From assembly GCA_030828305.1 (NCBI GenBank), contig JAURCU010000005.1:1-47880 (forward strand): a DNA stretch of 47,880 bases, given 5' to 3'. The stretch is from Luteolibacter sp. (GTDB lineage Bacteria > Verrucomicrobiota > Verrucomicrobiia > Verrucomicrobiales > Akkermansiaceae). The notes beneath the pieces were generated by a model. The model did no database searches and was not told the origin of the DNA. It was given only the letters and a program-made list of their open reading frames with translations. Below are positions 25,474 to 33,633 of the stretch, in pieces. Position 1 is the first letter of the stretch; each line of letters opens with the position of its first letter. Made by a program: the position numbers and the translations under genes.

Positions 25474-25662
25474 ATGAAGCCAATTATTTTTGTAATCTCA
25501 TGCTGTGCACTCGCCCTACCGAATTGCAGTTACCTGATGGAAAGTCAGCTTAAGCAAGAGAATCGAAAAATGCTTCAATCCGGCGAAATCGACTATTACG
25601 AATACACCCAAAGAGAAAAATATTTGGATCAACTTGGCGATCGGTATGCCGAACTGAATTGA
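25474..25662 (+). CDS. Small predicted exported protein or lipoprotein, unknown function
   Basis: This 62-residue open frame begins MKPIIFVISCCALALPNC, a positively charged start and hydrophobic core ending at a cysteine. PNC is a poor lipobox, but the overall shape fits a small lipoprotein or exported peptide. The rest is charged and helical, with tyrosine-rich DYYEYTQREKY, and ends in DRYAELN. A GAAAAG stretch lies 5-10 bp before the ATG as a weak ribosome-binding site. I recognise no family. It stands alone between two leftward operons. The composition looks more protein-like than the overlapping shadows, so it is probably real. Confidence 0.5.
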   Translation: MKPIIFVISCCALALPNCSYLMESQLKQENRKMLQSGEIDYYEYTQREKYLDQLGDRYAELN

Positions 25663-25663
25663 T

Positions 25664-25698
25664 CTAAAAAATGAGGCGGCGCAGCGCGCCACGCCGCC
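25664..25698 (-). terminator. Terminator at the end of the glucosylglycerate operon, possibly bidirectional
   Basis: GGCGGCG and CGCCGCC form a 7-bp GC-only stem around a 10-base loop. On the minus strand it runs into TCATTTTTTAG, so it can end transcription of the fusion gene whose stop is at 25786. Its plus-strand side follows the small gene by 12 bp, so it may serve both. Confidence 0.7.
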
Positions 25699-25785
25699 GT
25701 TGTCCGGAACTGACTGATCAGACCCACCGATGACTGAGGACCAAGCACGCAAAAAAGGAGCAACGAAGACAAGCCGCTTGGCGGC

Positions 25786-28755
25786 TCAACGCCGATTCGT
25801 AATCCACACCGACTGATAGGGCTCCAGATTGATGGTGCCTTGGTAGTCTTTGATTTCCGTACCCCCGAGCAGCTCATGCCAGCTCTCAGAGTCGATGAGA
25901 TTGAGTTGACGCAGGTTGAATTCCTGCGACTCGTTGCTGATGTTGCTGACCGCAAAGATGCTTTGGTCGCGCTGACTGTTTTGGCGCCACACACCGAACA
26001 AGTGATCCTCCAACTGAAGGGTGTATTGCGTGGCATTGGGATGAAACGCGGGCTGGCGCTGGCGAATGAGTATTTGCTCGCGCATGCCGGTGAGCACCCG
26101 GGACCTGATGGAAGAGGGATCGGCAAGCTGGTCTTCAAGTTCTTGCTCGGTCCATTGATGGCGGTTGATGGAGCGTGCGCGGCCAGTCTTCTCGCGCAGT
26201 TCGTGATCGTTGGCGGTAGCCAGAAAGCTGTGAATGTAGAAAGCGGGGATGCCCTCCATGGCAAGCACCATGGTATGGGCGCAGAGGAAGCGCGCGATGT
26301 GGAAGTCGTCAGCCTCACCCGAGAGGGTTCCCTGCAGGGCATTGAAGAGCGAGATGTTGATCTCGTAGGGCTTCTCGCTGCCGTCCTCTCCATTGCGCAT
26401 GGAAATCTCACCACCAAATTTGCGCATGGTTTCCATGAGTTGATCGCGCTCCTGCTCACTGAGCAGGCCCTCGGTGGGACGCAGTCCGATGCCATCATGT
26501 GAGGCAATGAAGTTAAAATAGGCGCGGCCAAACTGGGCCGGCGGCATGGTAGTTAGCCAGTTGCGCAGGTGCTGGCTGGAACCGGAAATCAGAGTATTGA
26601 GCAGCAGTGGCGGCAATGAGAAGTTATAGATGAGGTGCGCTTCGTTGCCGTTGCCGAAGTAGGAGATATTCTCGTGGTTGGGAACATTGGTCTCGGTGAT
26701 GACCACCGTATCGTGGCTCGCATGTTCAATGAGCAAGCGCAGCAAACGAATGATCTCGTGGGTCTGGGGCAGGTGCATGCACGAGGTGCCCTCCTCCTTC
26801 CATAAGAAGCCCACCGCATCCAAACGGAACCACTTCACGCCTTGGTCCAGGTAGTAGCGGATGATGCGCAGGCACTCCATGAGCACTTTGGGATTGGCGA
26901 AGTTGAGATCCACCTGATCCGCGCTGAAGGTGCACCACACGTGTTTTTCACCATCAACAGTCTTGAACTTGGTGAGCAGTGGCGAGGAGCGCGGCCGGAC
27001 CACATTGGACCAGTCGCCATCGGGGTCTGCGCTGATGAAGTAGTCCTTGCCGGGCTCCTTGCCCTCGAGGAACTGCTGGAACCATTCGCTTTCGGCCGAG
27101 CAGTGGTTGAGCACCACATCTCCCATCACCTTGTAGTCCTGGGCCAGGCGCTGCAGATCCCCCCATTCGCCGAGCTCCTTGCGAAGCGCATGGTAATCGA
27201 TGACCGAAAAGCCATCATCCGAGCTGTAGGGCGAGAAAGGCAGCACGTGCACACTGCTGAGCGCGCCGCCAAGGTGGCTTTGCAGGAAGCGGCGGAGTGT
27301 CAGCAGGCTCGGCTCGCCGGACTTGATGATGCTATCGCCATAGGTAATGCAGGTGATGTCGCGCTGGTCCCAACGGCTGGCGGGAGTGACCAACTGCAGG
27401 TCGGCGCGTTTGAGGCGCATGATCTCCATCGCCTCCTTGCCCAGGGCCTCGATGTCGGCATCCGGGTAGATTTGGGCGAGGTGGCCGCAGGTGCGCTGGC
27501 GAACCACGGTGGAGGGCGAAAGCTCGATGGCCTGTGCGCCGTACTCGCGCATGTCCTCATCCACGGCGACAAGCAAGCGGTCAAGAATATCGGGAATGGC
27601 ACTGCGCACCCGCTCCCAACTCGGCATGAAAGGCTTATCCATTGGGGCCTCCATGAAAGTCTTGCCCGCCGTCATGATATTTTGGGCGAAAGCCTCGACC
27701 GCGGCCTCCTCGGCGTGGCGGTCGTATTTGAGGCCGTTCATTACCGCGTCGTTGTGGTAGCTCTCAATGAGATCGAGCGCGGCGCGATAGTAGGCGGCCT
27801 TGAGGGTGCGGAAAAAGGACTTGCCGAGCACTTCGCCCTGGGTCGCCAATTTGCGGTAGAGCGACTTGGTGATGTCCACGCTCATCTTGGACAGGCCCTT
27901 CGAGGCATCCTCGGGCGACAGGTCCTGATGCTTGTGGTCGTAGACGTCGGCGATATCGACTTGGCAGATGCGCTGACTCGAAAAATTGCGCCAGATCTCG
28001 GAGATGACACCCATCTCCAGACCCCAATCCGAAGGGATGCGGATATCGTTGAGCACATCAGCCGAGAGCGAAAACTCGCCGGCCAGGGGATAGCGAAAGC
28101 TGTCGAGGTATTCGAGGAACTCGCTGGGACCACAAACCTTTTGCAAGGAGCGAATAAGTGGAGAGACCAGGAGGCGGCAGACGCGGCCATTGAGCTTATT
28201 GTCGGCAATGCGCGCGTAGTAGCCTTTGCAGAAACGGTAGCTGAAGCGCGGATTGGCGACCGGATATATCAGGCGAGCCAGCATGTCGCGACTGTAGGTG
28301 GTGATGTCACAGTCATGCAGGGCCACTGCCTTGGCACGGTTGGAGGCAAGGGTATAGCCAAAGCAATACCAAACATTGCGACCCTTGCCCGGCTCCATGG
28401 GAGCGAGGTCTTGCTCCTGAAGCATGGCATCGATGGCACGCAGTCTGGGGCCATCGTTCCACAACACACGATGGCGCTGGGGCAGGCGGCCGAAGTAATC
28501 GAGTGCGTGGCGGTATTGGTCCTCATCCGCACGATCAAGACCGATGACGATTTCATCGAGGTAATCGACGTGGGTCAACTCCTCAACGATGTGATTGAGC
28601 GCGGGACCCTCCAGTTCGGAGAACAGAGAGGGTAGCACCAGCCCCATGGGTCGCTGCTTGCGAAATTCGTGAAGTTCGTACTCAAGTCCATCCAAGGGGC
28701 GGTTGCCGAGGTTGTGAAAGGTGGTCACTCGACCATTTTGGAAGAAATCTGCCAT
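25786..28755 (-). CDS. Fusion: GT81 glucosyl-3-phosphoglycerate synthase-like + GH13_18 glucosylglycerate phosphorylase-like
   Basis: From ATG 28755 the protein has 989 residues; a longer frame to 28842 would overlap the phosphatase gene. Residues about 1-390 match GT81 synthases, with HDCDITTY supplying the DxD metal site (Asp148, Asp150), then KGYYARI, NGRVCRLLVSPL and PLAGEFSLSADVL. From about residue 466 (DITCITYGDSII) a GH13 subfamily 18 phosphorylase follows. It has GDVVLNHCS, nucleophile Asp646 in WFRLDAVGF, acid/base Glu688 in VITETNVPN, and the transition-state Asp754 in IASHDGIGLRPTEG. The last motif is like glucosylglycerate phosphorylases and unlike sucrose phosphorylases. The first half would make glucosyl-3-phosphoglycerate from NDP-glucose and 3-phosphoglycerate. 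The second would split glucosylglycerate with phosphate to glucose 1-phosphate and glycerate. The phosphatase and glycerate kinase genes just upstream complete the cycle. Catalytic residues appear intact in both halves. Confidence 0.88.
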   Translation of the reverse strand: MADFFQNGRVTTFHNLGNRPLDGLEYELHEFRKQRPMGLVLPSLFSELEGPALNHIVEELTHVDYLDEIVIGLDRADEDQYRHALDYFGRLPQRHRVLWNDGPRLRAIDAMLQEQDLAPMEPGKGRNVWYCFGYTLASNRAKAVALHDCDITTYSRDMLARLIYPVANPRFSYRFCKGYYARIADNKLNGRVCRLLVSPLIRSLQKVCGPSEFLEYLDSFRYPLAGEFSLSADVLNDIRIPSDWGLEMGVISEIWRNFSSQRICQVDIADVYDHKHQDLSPEDASKGLSKMSVDITKSLYRKLATQGEVLGKSFFRTLKAAYYRAALDLIESYHNDAVMNGLKYDRHAEEAAVEAFAQNIMTAGKTFMEAPMDKPFMPSWERVRSAIPDILDRLLVAVDEDMREYGAQAIELSPSTVVRQRTCGHLAQIYPDADIEALGKEAMEIMRLKRADLQLVTPASRWDQRDITCITYGDSIIKSGEPSLLTLRRFLQSHLGGALSSVHVLPFSPYSSDDGFSVIDYHALRKELGEWGDLQRLAQDYKVMGDVVLNHCSAESEWFQQFLEGKEPGKDYFISADPDGDWSNVVRPRSSPLLTKFKTVDGEKHVWCTFSADQVDLNFANPKVLMECLRIIRYYLDQGVKWFRLDAVGFLWKEEGTSCMHLPQTHEIIRLLRLLIEHASHDTVVITETNVPNHENISYFGNGNEAHLIYNFSLPPLLLNTLISGSSQHLRNWLTTMPPAQFGRAYFNFIASHDGIGLRPTEGLLSEQERDQLMETMRKFGGEISMRNGEDGSEKPYEINISLFNALQGTLSGEADDFHIARFLCAHTMVLAMEGIPAFYIHSFLATANDHELREKTGRARSINRHQWTEQELEDQLADPSSIRSRVLTGMREQILIRQRQPAFHPNATQYTLQLEDHLFGVWRQNSQRDQSIFAVSNISNESQEFNLRQLNLIDSESWHELLGGTEIKDYQGTINLEPYQSVWITNRR

Positions 28756-28769
28756 GGGATGAATCGTAT

Positions 28770-29588
28770 CTAGGAGGGGTTGGGGGTAGACGAAGCGGGC
28801 TTTCCCTCCGCCTTCCACCATTGGTCGAAGGCCTCGGCCCAACCGTAGGGCCCTGGTTGGGTAGGTTGCAAGAGAAGCGGGGCTTGGACCTTCATGTCAG
28901 TGGATTTGCGGGAGCGGATCCGAACGGCAACATCCGCCGCTGAGAGCATCTCCGCATCGTTGGGGCTATCGCCAAATGCCAAAATCTTCAGCCGTGTAGC
29001 ACGGCCCACGCCAAGTGCCTCGACCACCGCCATGAGACCGTCGACCTTGTCAAATTGGCCCATCACGTGGATGTAGCGACCACCACGAACAGCACGCAGC
29101 TGCGCCGCTTCAATCTCTTTAACAAATTGATCATAAGCCTCTTCTGAATCCTGCCATACCAGGGGCTCGGTGCCGTGGCGATCCAAGGCCAGGGCCGCCT
29201 GCTCCAGATCCAGGCCGCAGTCCTCTGCCACATCCGAGGCCGACCAGTCGGCAAAACCGCTGAATCGCCAGCCATTGTCGGCGCGCAACTGCTCAATGAC
29301 CTCAATCAGCTCCGCGCGGGGTCGTCCCATGGTTTGCGAGGAATAATCCTCACCCTCGGGCCAGGCTAGAGCAGCGCCATTTTCAACAATCATGGGCTGG
29401 TGGATCTCCAACTCCTTGGCCAGCAAACGCAGCTCAGCGAGAGTCTTGGAGGAAGCGAGCACCAGTGGCACTCCGTGATGCTTGAGAGTCGCCAAGGCTC
29501 CGGCAGCGGGCTCCCAGGAGTAATCATCATGATCAAGAAGAGTTCCATCGAGGTCACTCACTACCATCCAGTCTTTGTACCAGGTCAC
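28770..29588 (-). CDS. HAD-family glucosyl/mannosyl-3-phosphoglycerate phosphatase
   Basis: The 272-residue frame starts at GTG 29588, overlapping the glycerate kinase stop in a GTGA; ATG 29567 is a weaker alternative. HAD motif I is SDLDGTLLDHDD with the nucleophile aspartate near residue 12, motif II is VLASSKT, and the C-terminal metal motif is AFGDSPNDAEML. The cap segment with GGRYIHVMG and DKVDGLMAVVEALG is typical of the mannosyl/glucosyl-3-phosphoglycerate phosphatase branch. It would remove phosphate from glucosyl-3-phosphoglycerate to release the solute glucosylglycerate. Fourteen bases separate it from the synthase-phosphorylase fusion. The choice of glucosyl over mannosyl substrate rests on that neighbour's phosphorylase half. 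Confidence 0.9.
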   Translation of the reverse strand: MTWYKDWMVVSDLDGTLLDHDDYSWEPAAGALATLKHHGVPLVLASSKTLAELRLLAKELEIHQPMIVENGAALAWPEGEDYSSQTMGRPRAELIEVIEQLRADNGWRFSGFADWSASDVAEDCGLDLEQAALALDRHGTEPLVWQDSEEAYDQFVKEIEAAQLRAVRGGRYIHVMGQFDKVDGLMAVVEALGVGRATRLKILAFGDSPNDAEMLSAADVAVRIRSRKSTDMKVQAPLLLQPTQPGPYGWAEAFDQWWKAEGKPASSTPNPS

Positions 29589-30478
29589 GGCTCAGCCTCC
29601 CTCCAGCTTATCCTGGTAATGCTGTGGTCCACAGCCAGATCAAGTACCGCATCCGCAGTTTTCGGCAGTTGCTGCCATTGATGTTGAGTGAGTCGCTGAT
29701 AATGGGCAATGAAGCGATCAATAGCCGCATCGTCCATCAACTGACCCATGTCTTCCGCGCTAGCTTCCAATTTGGCGCGCAGCTTGGCCTCCTGCTCACC
29801 ACGCCATTCACGAATGCATTCCATGCCCGGGGCCTTGAGAACAATCAATGCGTCGATGCACTCGAAGAGTGGACGATAAGGGCCGGCGAGTTGTTCGTTG
29901 ACGTATCGCCGCCAAGCACCATCGGCATCCTCATCGCCTTCTAGTGCATTGACGGGTTGCGTGAGTTCGGCTTCTGGCTGTGGCGTCGCACCCACACACC
30001 AACCTTCAAGGATCACCACATCGGCCTTACCCTCGAAGAGCGGCCATTGGTTTTCCGGCACGCGATCGTCCACCGCCTTGTTGAAGCGCGGCAGCGGTAT
30101 CTTCTGGGTGGGCGTGGCGCTCATCAATTGCTCGATGACCTTCAGACCAAGTTTGGGATCATGCGTGCCGGGAACCCCGCGCGTGACCAAAAGCGGATGA
30201 ACCGTCTCAGCGAGTTCGATGCGTGCTGCCCGCGTGAGGTAAAGATCGTCGATCGAGAGAACTGCCACCTTGAGTTTGCGTTCACTCTCAAGCAAGTGGC
30301 ACAGAAACAGTGCCATGGTCGACTTTCCGGTTCCCTGCCCGCCATTGATACCCAGCACAATGGGCCGCCTGGCACATTTGGAAGCCACATGATCCGCGAC
30401 CGGCCGGTAGTAGCGATCCACCGTTTCTGTGAAATCAGCTGGCAGCCGCTCCTGTTGAATCAACTGGGCGAGAGTCAT
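29585..30478 (-). CDS. D-glycerate 3-kinase-like P-loop kinase
   Basis: This 297-residue protein carries a Walker A GINGGQGTGKST at about residues 43-54, SIDDLYLT near 77-84 and RGVPGTHDPKLG near 101-112. It also has VVILEGWCVG and a C-terminal helical lid with YQRLTQHQW. These are the marks of the plant and cyanobacterial type of D-glycerate 3-kinase (GLYK), related to uridine kinase and phosphoribulokinase, and not of GarK-type glycerate kinases. It would convert D-glycerate to 3-phosphoglycerate. That product is the acceptor for the synthase half of the fusion protein, and the substrate is released by its phosphorylase half. It is the first gene of a three-gene leftward operon. Confidence 0.9.
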   Translation of the reverse strand: MTLAQLIQQERLPADFTETVDRYYRPVADHVASKCARRPIVLGINGGQGTGKSTMALFLCHLLESERKLKVAVLSIDDLYLTRAARIELAETVHPLLVTRGVPGTHDPKLGLKVIEQLMSATPTQKIPLPRFNKAVDDRVPENQWPLFEGKADVVILEGWCVGATPQPEAELTQPVNALEGDEDADGAWRRYVNEQLAGPYRPLFECIDALIVLKAPGMECIREWRGEQEAKLRAKLEASAEDMGQLMDDAAIDRFIAHYQRLTQHQWQQLPKTADAVLDLAVDHSITRISWREAEP

Positions 30479-30817
30479 GGGTTACGAACTTTGATGGGTG
30501 ATGCACTCCAAGCAAGAGCCATGCCATCGCGACTAGCCTAAGAACTTTGGAGATTCTGCCAAGGATTGCTTGGAGGACTGAGGCCCCGATCCACTTGCTT
30601 TTCAGATCATCTGGGATCCCTCATCCATGGTCTCATGATTGAGGCTTTGTGGATGCGCTTCACTTTGGAACCTTCGGTCGTTCAAACCGGAGATCCGCGA
30701 GAGAAATCAGACCGATTTCCAACGGATTTCCAACAAATTGACCGTCAACGCTGCGCATCCATGCGAGACACCCGGAAACCAGAGACGCACAGAGTCCCAT
30801 GCGTGAGCAAGAAGCAG
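30479..30817. other. Intergenic stretch, no supported gene
   Basis: It lies between the glycerate kinase start and the tRNA-Pro terminator. It should hold the promoter of the glucosylglycerate operon, but no confident boxes are seen. A short tandem repeat, GATTTCCAAC twice around 30715-30737, is the only pattern. A long open frame across it continues into the tRNA and is spurious. Confidence 0.4.
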
Positions 30818-30840
30818 CAAAACCTGTCCGAAATGGACAG
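30818..30840 (-). terminator. Terminator downstream of tRNA-Pro
   Basis: On the minus strand CTGTCC-ATTTC-GGACAG begins one base after the tRNA CCA end and runs into GTTTTGC. The short stem and T-tract fit a tRNA terminator. Confidence 0.6.
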
Positions 30841-30841
30841 A

Positions 30842-30918
30842 TGGTCGGGCTGGCCGGATTCGAACCGACGACCCCTTCACCCCCAGTGAAGTGCGCTACC
30901 AGACTGCGCTACAGCCCG
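30842..30918 (-). tRNA. tRNA-Pro (anticodon GGG), CCA encoded
   Basis: The 77-base minus-strand sequence folds as a cloverleaf. The acceptor arms are CGGGCTG and CAGCCCG with discriminator A and an encoded CCA. The D arm is GCGC-AGTCTGGTA-GCGC. The anticodon arm is CTTCA-CTGGGGG-TGAAG with anticodon GGG. The T arm is GTCGG/CCGGC (one G:C-rich stem) around TTCGAAT. It reads CCC and CCU proline codons. A small terminator follows directly. Confidence 0.95.
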
Positions 30919-31105
30919 TTTCCGTGAACGGACGGGAAAAAAAGCAGGCGATCTCGGTTATGGCAAGCACGGAAAAACAGGCATTGGCCTTCAAAGGCTT
31001 CTATCATGGGACTTATGATGCCGATGACTTCAGGCCGACCTATCTTCGCAAAGCCTTTGGCCTTGCGGAAATACCCACCTAGCCTGAAATACCCAAAAAA
31101 CACCC

Positions 31106-32155
31106 ATGAAGTCCATTCTTCCCCTCCTGCTGCTAACCGCTTTGAGCACGCCATCCCATGCCACCCCCAAGGCCGACTTTTCAGACCCCACCGCGATCGA
31201 TACCATTGCCTTCGGCTCCTGCTTCAACCCCAAACACAAAAAGTTCCAAATCTTCGATGGCATCCTCAAACACCAACCCGATGCCTTTCTCTTCCTCGGC
31301 GACAACATCTATGGCGACACCGAGGACATGGAAGTCTTGAGGGCCAAATACGCCGAACTCGATGCCATACCCGGTTTCGCCAAGCTTCGTGAAACCTCGC
31401 GCGTACTCGCCACCTGGGATGATCACGACTACGGCATCAACGACGGTGGCAACACCTACAAGAAGCGCGAGGAATCCGCCGCAATCTTTCTCGATTTTTT
31501 CAAGGACCCCGCAGATTCACCCCGCCGCCAACGCGAGGGCATTTACGGCTCCTACACCTTCGGCCCGGAAGGCCGGGTCTGCCAGATCATCATGCTCGAT
31601 ACCCGCTACTTCCGCGACGTATTGCCCCGAACCAAGGAAAAGAGGAAGCCCGACGCGGTCGGCTGGTATGACGCCACCGATGATACCTCGATGACCCAAC
31701 TCGGTGAGCAACAATGGAACTGGCTCGAGACCCAGCTCCAGGTTCCAGCCAACCTGCGCATCATTGCAAGCAGTGTGCAGGTTCTGGCCAGCGAAAAGGG
31801 CATGGAGAACTGGGGCCACGTTCCCCACGAGCGCAAACGCCTCTTTGATCTCCTGAAAAAACACAAAGCCCATCAAAGCTTCTTCATCTCGGGTGACGTC
31901 CATTTTGGTGAGCTCTCCAAAATGGATGTCGACGGCTATCCAATCTACGACATGACAAGCAGCGGCATGTCTCACCCCAGTCCCGGCTGGGCGAGGGCAA
32001 CCAACAGCTTCCGCGTCGGCAAGGCCCACCCGGTTCTCAATGCCGGATTAATCGGAATCAATTGGGAGGCCAGGGAGGTTTCGCTATCCTTCATCAATCC
32101 CAAAGGCGAGAAGCTGGCCACTCACAAGCTACCCTTCGCCGAGTTGGAGTTCTAG
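31106..32155 (+). CDS. PhoD-like exported metallophosphatase
   Basis: This 349-residue protein has a signal peptide (MKSILPLLLLTALSTPSHA) and the metallophosphoesterase motifs of the PhoD-like family. These are IAFGSCF, AFLFLGDNIYGD, the signature ATWDDHDYGINDGG, MLDTRYFRD and the metal-binding FISGDVHFGEL. PhoD enzymes hydrolyse phosphomono- and phosphodiesters outside the cytoplasm using Ca and Fe, often when phosphate is scarce. This one is shorter than B. subtilis PhoD and lacks its N-terminal domain, like many aquatic homologues. It stands alone after tRNA-Pro. I see no convincing Pho box in the 187 bp before it. The PlcP-like fusion elsewhere in the window fits the same phosphate-economy theme. 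Confidence 0.92.
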   Translation: MKSILPLLLLTALSTPSHATPKADFSDPTAIDTIAFGSCFNPKHKKFQIFDGILKHQPDAFLFLGDNIYGDTEDMEVLRAKYAELDAIPGFAKLRETSRVLATWDDHDYGINDGGNTYKKREESAAIFLDFFKDPADSPRRQREGIYGSYTFGPEGRVCQIIMLDTRYFRDVLPRTKEKRKPDAVGWYDATDDTSMTQLGEQQWNWLETQLQVPANLRIIASSVQVLASEKGMENWGHVPHERKRLFDLLKKHKAHQSFFISGDVHFGELSKMDVDGYPIYDMTSSGMSHPSPGWARATNSFRVGKAHPVLNAGLIGINWEAREVSLSFINPKGEKLATHKLPFAELEF

Positions 32156-32556
32156 TGGAGCCAGCGCATGGACAGGGCCTCCGCCGTCGAATCCAAAACT
32201 CTCAGCACCATCGCCCTGAGCGAGGCTGTTTGATCACTCTCGTCAGGTTGGTCCTGCTGATTCTGCCCATTCTTGCCATTGGTATCCTGACTTTACGGGA
32301 CTTCGGAAATATCCGATGCCGCCCGGGATGAGCTACCTCCGGAGCAGGCAATCTGGCCAAATCACGGGTTCATTTTACCCAAGACCGCCCACGCTCCACT
32401 CGATCCAATCGGTCCGCATGGCACGCCGGCCATGATTCAATGATAGCGGCTGCAAGCGTTCCCTCGGGATTTCATGAGCCATGACTGCTCCAATATCGTT
32501 GTCGCTCAACTGCCTAGAACTTTACTTTCCTCCTCTACCGTGCCATTGCCTACCCC
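32156..32556. other. 401-bp gap before argC, possible tiny membrane peptide only
   Basis: No recognised gene is present. A 34-codon open frame from TTG 32230 has one hydrophobic helix (LVLLILPILAIGILTL) and could be a small membrane peptide, but it lacks a ribosome-binding site, so I do not call it. The gap should also carry the argC promoter, which I could not place. Confidence 0.3.
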
Positions 32557-33600
32557 ATGACCCGCATCAAGACCGCTATCGTTGGAGCCAGTGGCTACAC
32601 CGGCATGGAGTTGCTGCGCCTCCTGCTCACCCACCCCGGAGTCGAGTTGGTGGCCGCAACTTCGCGTCAGCAAGCCGGCGAGACCATCGCTTCGGTTTTC
32701 CCACGCTTCAAGGGCGACGCCCAGGCCGAATTGCAGTTCATTGCACCCGATCCGAACGAGATCGCTGCCAGCGGTGCCCAAGTCGCCTTTCTCGCCCTGC
32801 CCCACGGTGTGGCGGCCGAAATCGCACGCGCACTGCTCGAGCAAGGGCTGCGCGTCATCGACTTGAGTGCGGACTTCCGGCTCAATGATGCTGCAGTCTA
32901 CGAGGAATTCTACGGCCATCCCCATCCGGCCACCGACCTGCTCGAAGAAGCCGTCTACGGCCTGCCCGAGGTGCACGGCGAAGCCGTCAGCCAGGCCAAT
33001 CTTGTGGCATCCCCCGGCTGCTACCCGACCAGCATTCTGCTACCGCTCATTCCCCTGCTGAAAGCCGGGCTGATCGAAGCGGACACCATTGTTACCAATT
33101 CGATGAGTGGCGTGAGTGGTGCTGGCCGCAAGGCCGACATCAGCCTGCTGTTTGTAGAATGCAACGAGAGTGCGCGGGCCTACGGCATTCCCAAGCATCG
33201 CCACCTCTACGAGATCGAGCAAGAGCTCAGCCTTGCGGCTGGCGACCAGGTGACCATCACCTTCATTCCCCATCTGATTCCGGTGAACTCCGGCATCGCG
33301 ACCACCACCATTGCCAAACTCAAGCAAGGTGTGGATGCGGTCGCCATTGGTGATGCGCTGAGCGCTGCTTACGCCGATGCCAACTTTGTTAGACTGCTCG
33401 GTGAAGGCGGCTGCGCGGACACCAAGAACGTGACACGCACGAACTTCATCGACATCGGCTGGCATCACGATGCCCGCACCGGTCGTATCATTCTCACCAG
33501 CGCAGAAGACAATCTCGGCAAGGGCGCGGGTGGTCAGGCCATCCAGAGCTTCAACCTGATGTTTGATCTCGGCCCAACAGATGGTTTGCAAAATCTCTGA
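32557..33600 (+). CDS. argC: N-acetyl-gamma-glutamyl-phosphate reductase
   Basis: The 347-residue protein starts with the NADP-binding IVGASGYTGMELLRLL. The active-site Cys155 is in SPGCYPTS, and a conserved HRHLYEIEQEL segment carries the second catalytic region. It ends with NLGKGAGGQAIQSFN, typical for the family. It catalyses the third step of arginine synthesis, the NADPH-dependent reduction of N-acetylglutamyl phosphate to the semialdehyde, in the cytoplasm. The length is normal. argJ follows 33 bp later, and the two form the usual start of an arginine operon; argB and argD are not in the window. Confidence 0.97.
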   Translation: MTRIKTAIVGASGYTGMELLRLLLTHPGVELVAATSRQQAGETIASVFPRFKGDAQAELQFIAPDPNEIAASGAQVAFLALPHGVAAEIARALLEQGLRVIDLSADFRLNDAAVYEEFYGHPHPATDLLEEAVYGLPEVHGEAVSQANLVASPGCYPTSILLPLIPLLKAGLIEADTIVTNSMSGVSGAGRKADISLLFVECNESARAYGIPKHRHLYEIEQELSLAAGDQVTITFIPHLIPVNSGIATTTIAKLKQGVDAVAIGDALSAAYADANFVRLLGEGGCADTKNVTRTNFIDIGWHHDARTGRIILTSAEDNLGKGAGGQAIQSFNLMFDLGPTDGLQNL

Positions 33601-33633
33601 GGCCTGCTCAGGATCACGGCCCTTCTTCATTCC

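Noticed and set aside
25786..27360. Sucrose phosphorylase as the identity of the GH13_18 half
   Set aside because: The SHDGIGLRP motif and the neighbouring GT81, HAD phosphatase and glycerate kinase all favour glucosylglycerate as substrate.
26842..28635. A 597-codon plus-strand open frame
   Set aside because: It lies antisense within the synthase-phosphorylase fusion gene, whose frame shows clear catalytic motifs; the plus frame has none and results from GC-rich codon use.
30566..30889. A 107-codon plus-strand frame ending in WPDSNRRPLHPQ
   Set aside because: Its end is the reverse complement of tRNA-Pro translated, a well-known spurious product, and the rest has no start context or family.
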